The notes beneath the pieces are model-generated. The model saw nothing but the letters and a program-made list of their open reading frames with translations, made no database searches and was not told the DNA's origin. DNA of 14,437 bases from the NCBI GenBank assembly GCA_947441895.1, contig CANEUT010000025.1:1-14437 (forward strand), given 5' to 3'. The translations under genes were made by a program, and so were the position numbers. Positions within the stretch are counted from its first letter, which is position 1. Every line of letters starts with the position of its first letter. Below, one piece after another: positions 13,257 to 14,437 of the stretch. The DNA is from Rickettsiales bacterium (GTDB lineage: Bacteria; Pseudomonadota; Alphaproteobacteria; Rickettsiales; UBA3002).

Positions 13257-13335
13257 GTGCTTTGGCTATGGAAACCTTTCACACCCACCCCTCTGGAAAA
13301 GCGACATGGGTTACCTATATCATATCCAGTTTCGA

Positions 13336-13364
13336 TTGCATGACCGCAACAAGGGCATTATAAT
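13336..13364 (+). promoter_or_regulatory. Promoter of the Bax inhibitor-1 family gene
   Basis: TTGCAT (13336-13341) and a perfect TATAAT (13359-13364) are separated by 17 nt. Transcription would start at about 13371, 55 nt before the ATG. It is the best sigma-70 type match in the window. Confidence 0.8.
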
Positions 13365-13370
13365 CCCGAG

Positions 13371-13399
13371 TGTTGCGGTAGGTTATCGTAACGCTAACA
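13371..13399 (+). other. Hairpin at the 5' end of the ybhL-like mRNA
   Basis: Starting at about +1, TGTTGCG pairs with CGC-T-AACA, with an inner TTA/TAA pair around TCG. A structured leader called the ybhL motif is known upstream of ybhL-type genes in rhizobia. I cannot tell by eye whether this is the same motif. Confidence 0.4.
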
Positions 13400-13425
13400 C
13401 GTAAAAACCATTTATGGAGAAGAAA

Positions 13426-14169
13426 ATGAACGCATGGGATCGCCAAACAACTGCCGCTAATGCCGGCGTACGGGCGGTGGACGCAGGACTTCGAAGCTAC
13501 ATGCTGAAAGTCTATAACTACATGGCAAGCGGCGTGCTGCTTACCAGCATCATCGCTTATTTCGCGGGCACATCGCCAGCATTCCTCAACATGGTCATCC
13601 AACAAGGGGCCGATGGTCGCGTGGCCATGAGCCCACTGGGCTGGATTATTTCGCTGGCACCGCTGGCCATGGTATTCTTCATGATGTTCCGTTTGCGTAG
13701 CATGAGCACCGAAACGCTGCAAATCACCTTCTGGGGCTATGCCGCGCTCATGGGCCTCAGCCTGTTCAGCATTTTCCTTGTTTACACCGAATCAAGCATT
13801 CTGCGTGTGCTGTTCTATACGGCGGGCACCTTTGGTTTGCTAAGCATGTATGGCTACAGCACCAAGCGTGACCTCACCAGCATGGGCTCGTTCCTTATGG
13901 TTGGCGTGTGGGCGATGATTATTGTTTCGCTCATCAACGTGTTCTTGCTGAAATCCAGCGGGCTTGATTTTATGCTGTCGCTGATTGGTGTTGGCCTTGC
14001 TCTTGGCTTTACGGCCTACAACACCCAGCAAATCAAGGATAACTACTTTGCCACCGCGGGTTCGCCCGATGCGGCTAAGCGTGCATCGATCCTTGGCGCG
14101 CTGAACCTGTACATGGATTTCATTATGCTGTTTGTGAACCTGCTGCGCCTTCTGGGCGACCGCCGGTAA
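13426..14169 (+). CDS. Bax inhibitor-1 / YbhL-YccA family membrane protein
   Basis: This 247-residue protein has about seven hydrophobic segments (near 31-49, 70-88, 100-120, 126-142, 152-175, 180-197 and 222-242). The last carries the family motif LYMDFIMLFVNLLRLLG. The family (TMBIM/BI-1) forms calcium-leak or regulatory membrane proteins; E. coli YccA modulates FtsH. Where most members have YDTQ, this one has YNTQ (N199), so the pH-sensing Asp pair known from Bacillus YetJ is incomplete, with only D231 kept. I chose ATG 13426 because GGAGAAG lies just before it. An ATG at 13414 overlaps that Shine-Dalgarno. It has its own promoter and terminator. Confidence 0.9.
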   Translation: MNAWDRQTTAANAGVRAVDAGLRSYMLKVYNYMASGVLLTSIIAYFAGTSPAFLNMVIQQGADGRVAMSPLGWIISLAPLAMVFFMMFRLRSMSTETLQITFWGYAALMGLSLFSIFLVYTESSILRVLFYTAGTFGLLSMYGYSTKRDLTSMGSFLMVGVWAMIIVSLINVFLLKSSGLDFMLSLIGVGLALGFTAYNTQQIKDNYFATAGSPDAAKRASILGALNLYMDFIMLFVNLLRLLGDRR

Positions 14170-14190
14170 GCATAACCGCTTCTAAAACCA

Positions 14191-14220
14191 GAAAAGGGAG
14201 GCTTTATGCCTCCCTTTTTT
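14191..14220 (+). terminator. Rho-independent terminator
   Basis: GGGAGGC at 14196-14202 pairs with GCCTCCC at 14208-14214 around a 5-nt loop, with an A run before and six T after. It closes the Bax inhibitor-1 family gene. Confidence 0.93.
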
Positions 14221-14377
14221 ATACACAATCCGTGTGCAGCTGCTAAGCGAAGGGCTTGCAATTCTTTCGGATTAAGCTACTTTATTTCTTACTATAAAAA
14301 ATTGAGGTGCCGCAAGAAGCAGCGCCCGGTGTGTGGAGCTAGAATTACCCCCACCAACCAGGAATGTATCCGCCGCA

Positions 14378-14437
14378 ATGGCAGGTCTATCAACATATAC
14401 GAACTATAGTTCCGTCAATACTGAAGCGTTGCGTGTT
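14378..14437 (+). CDS. Possible start of another gene (partial, cut by the window edge)
   Basis: From ATG 14378 the frame is open to the end of the window for 20 residues (MAGLSTYTNYSSVNTEALRV). The residues look protein-like and slightly resemble the N-terminus of flagellin-type proteins, but that is too short to name it. AGGA lies about 13 nt upstream, rather far. The preceding 14222-14377 contains no gene I can support. Confidence 0.3.
   Translation, partial: MAGLSTYTNYSSVNTEALRV

Noticed and set aside
14206..14409. 67-codon open frame at the right end
   Set aside because: Its start lies inside the terminator stem, it has no ribosome site, and its composition is not protein-like.

Overview
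The window looks like a piece of an alphaproteobacterial chromosome of moderate GC. The evidence is the gene content and order: a short kinase-only HprK followed by a mannose-type EIIA and HPr; a GapR (DUF2312) homologue; a three-gene proton-translocating transhydrogenase; a purE/purK pair; and rpmI-rplT-pheS-pheT. Most genes are housekeeping. No phage, transposase, CRISPR array, tRNA or rRNA gene was seen. The exact lineage cannot be read from the sequence.

Layout, left to right. 1-1517 (+): the tail of a long-form hibernation promoting factor gene, a large palindromic repeat, then hprK, EIIA-Man and ptsH, a regulatory phosphotransfer set. 1518-2275 (+): an AT-rich promoter area, a folded leader, ydcH (DUF465), and a GC-rich structured RNA region of about 200 nt ending in a strong terminator (possibly 6S RNA). 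2276-2901 (+): a glycine-zipper outer-membrane lipoprotein with its terminator. 3013-3640: divergent gapR (-) and rpsU (+), whose shared control region holds a perfect DnaA box. 3776-6933 (-): pntAA-pntAB-pntB. 7063-8980 (+): purE, an AT-rich orphan gene for an exported protein, and purK, all with touching or overlapping ends. 8977-13135 (-): rpmI-rplT-pheS-pheT, whose last gene overlaps the end of purK. 13336-14221 (+): a Bax inhibitor-1/YbhL family membrane protein with a very clear promoter and terminator. The last 60 bases may open another gene.

A family of dispersed palindromic repeats bounded by GTCAT...ATGAC occurs five times. Four copies sit inside apparent operons and end 4-7 nt before the Shine-Dalgarno of the next gene (hprK, pntAB, pntB, pheT).

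The items most worth a second look are the orphan gene wedged between purE and purK, the folded RNA at 2001-2197, the DnaA box inside the rpsU promoter, the repeat placement next to ribosome binding sites, and an Asp-to-Asn change at a key position of the Bax-inhibitor protein. I found no clear new defence or mobile system.
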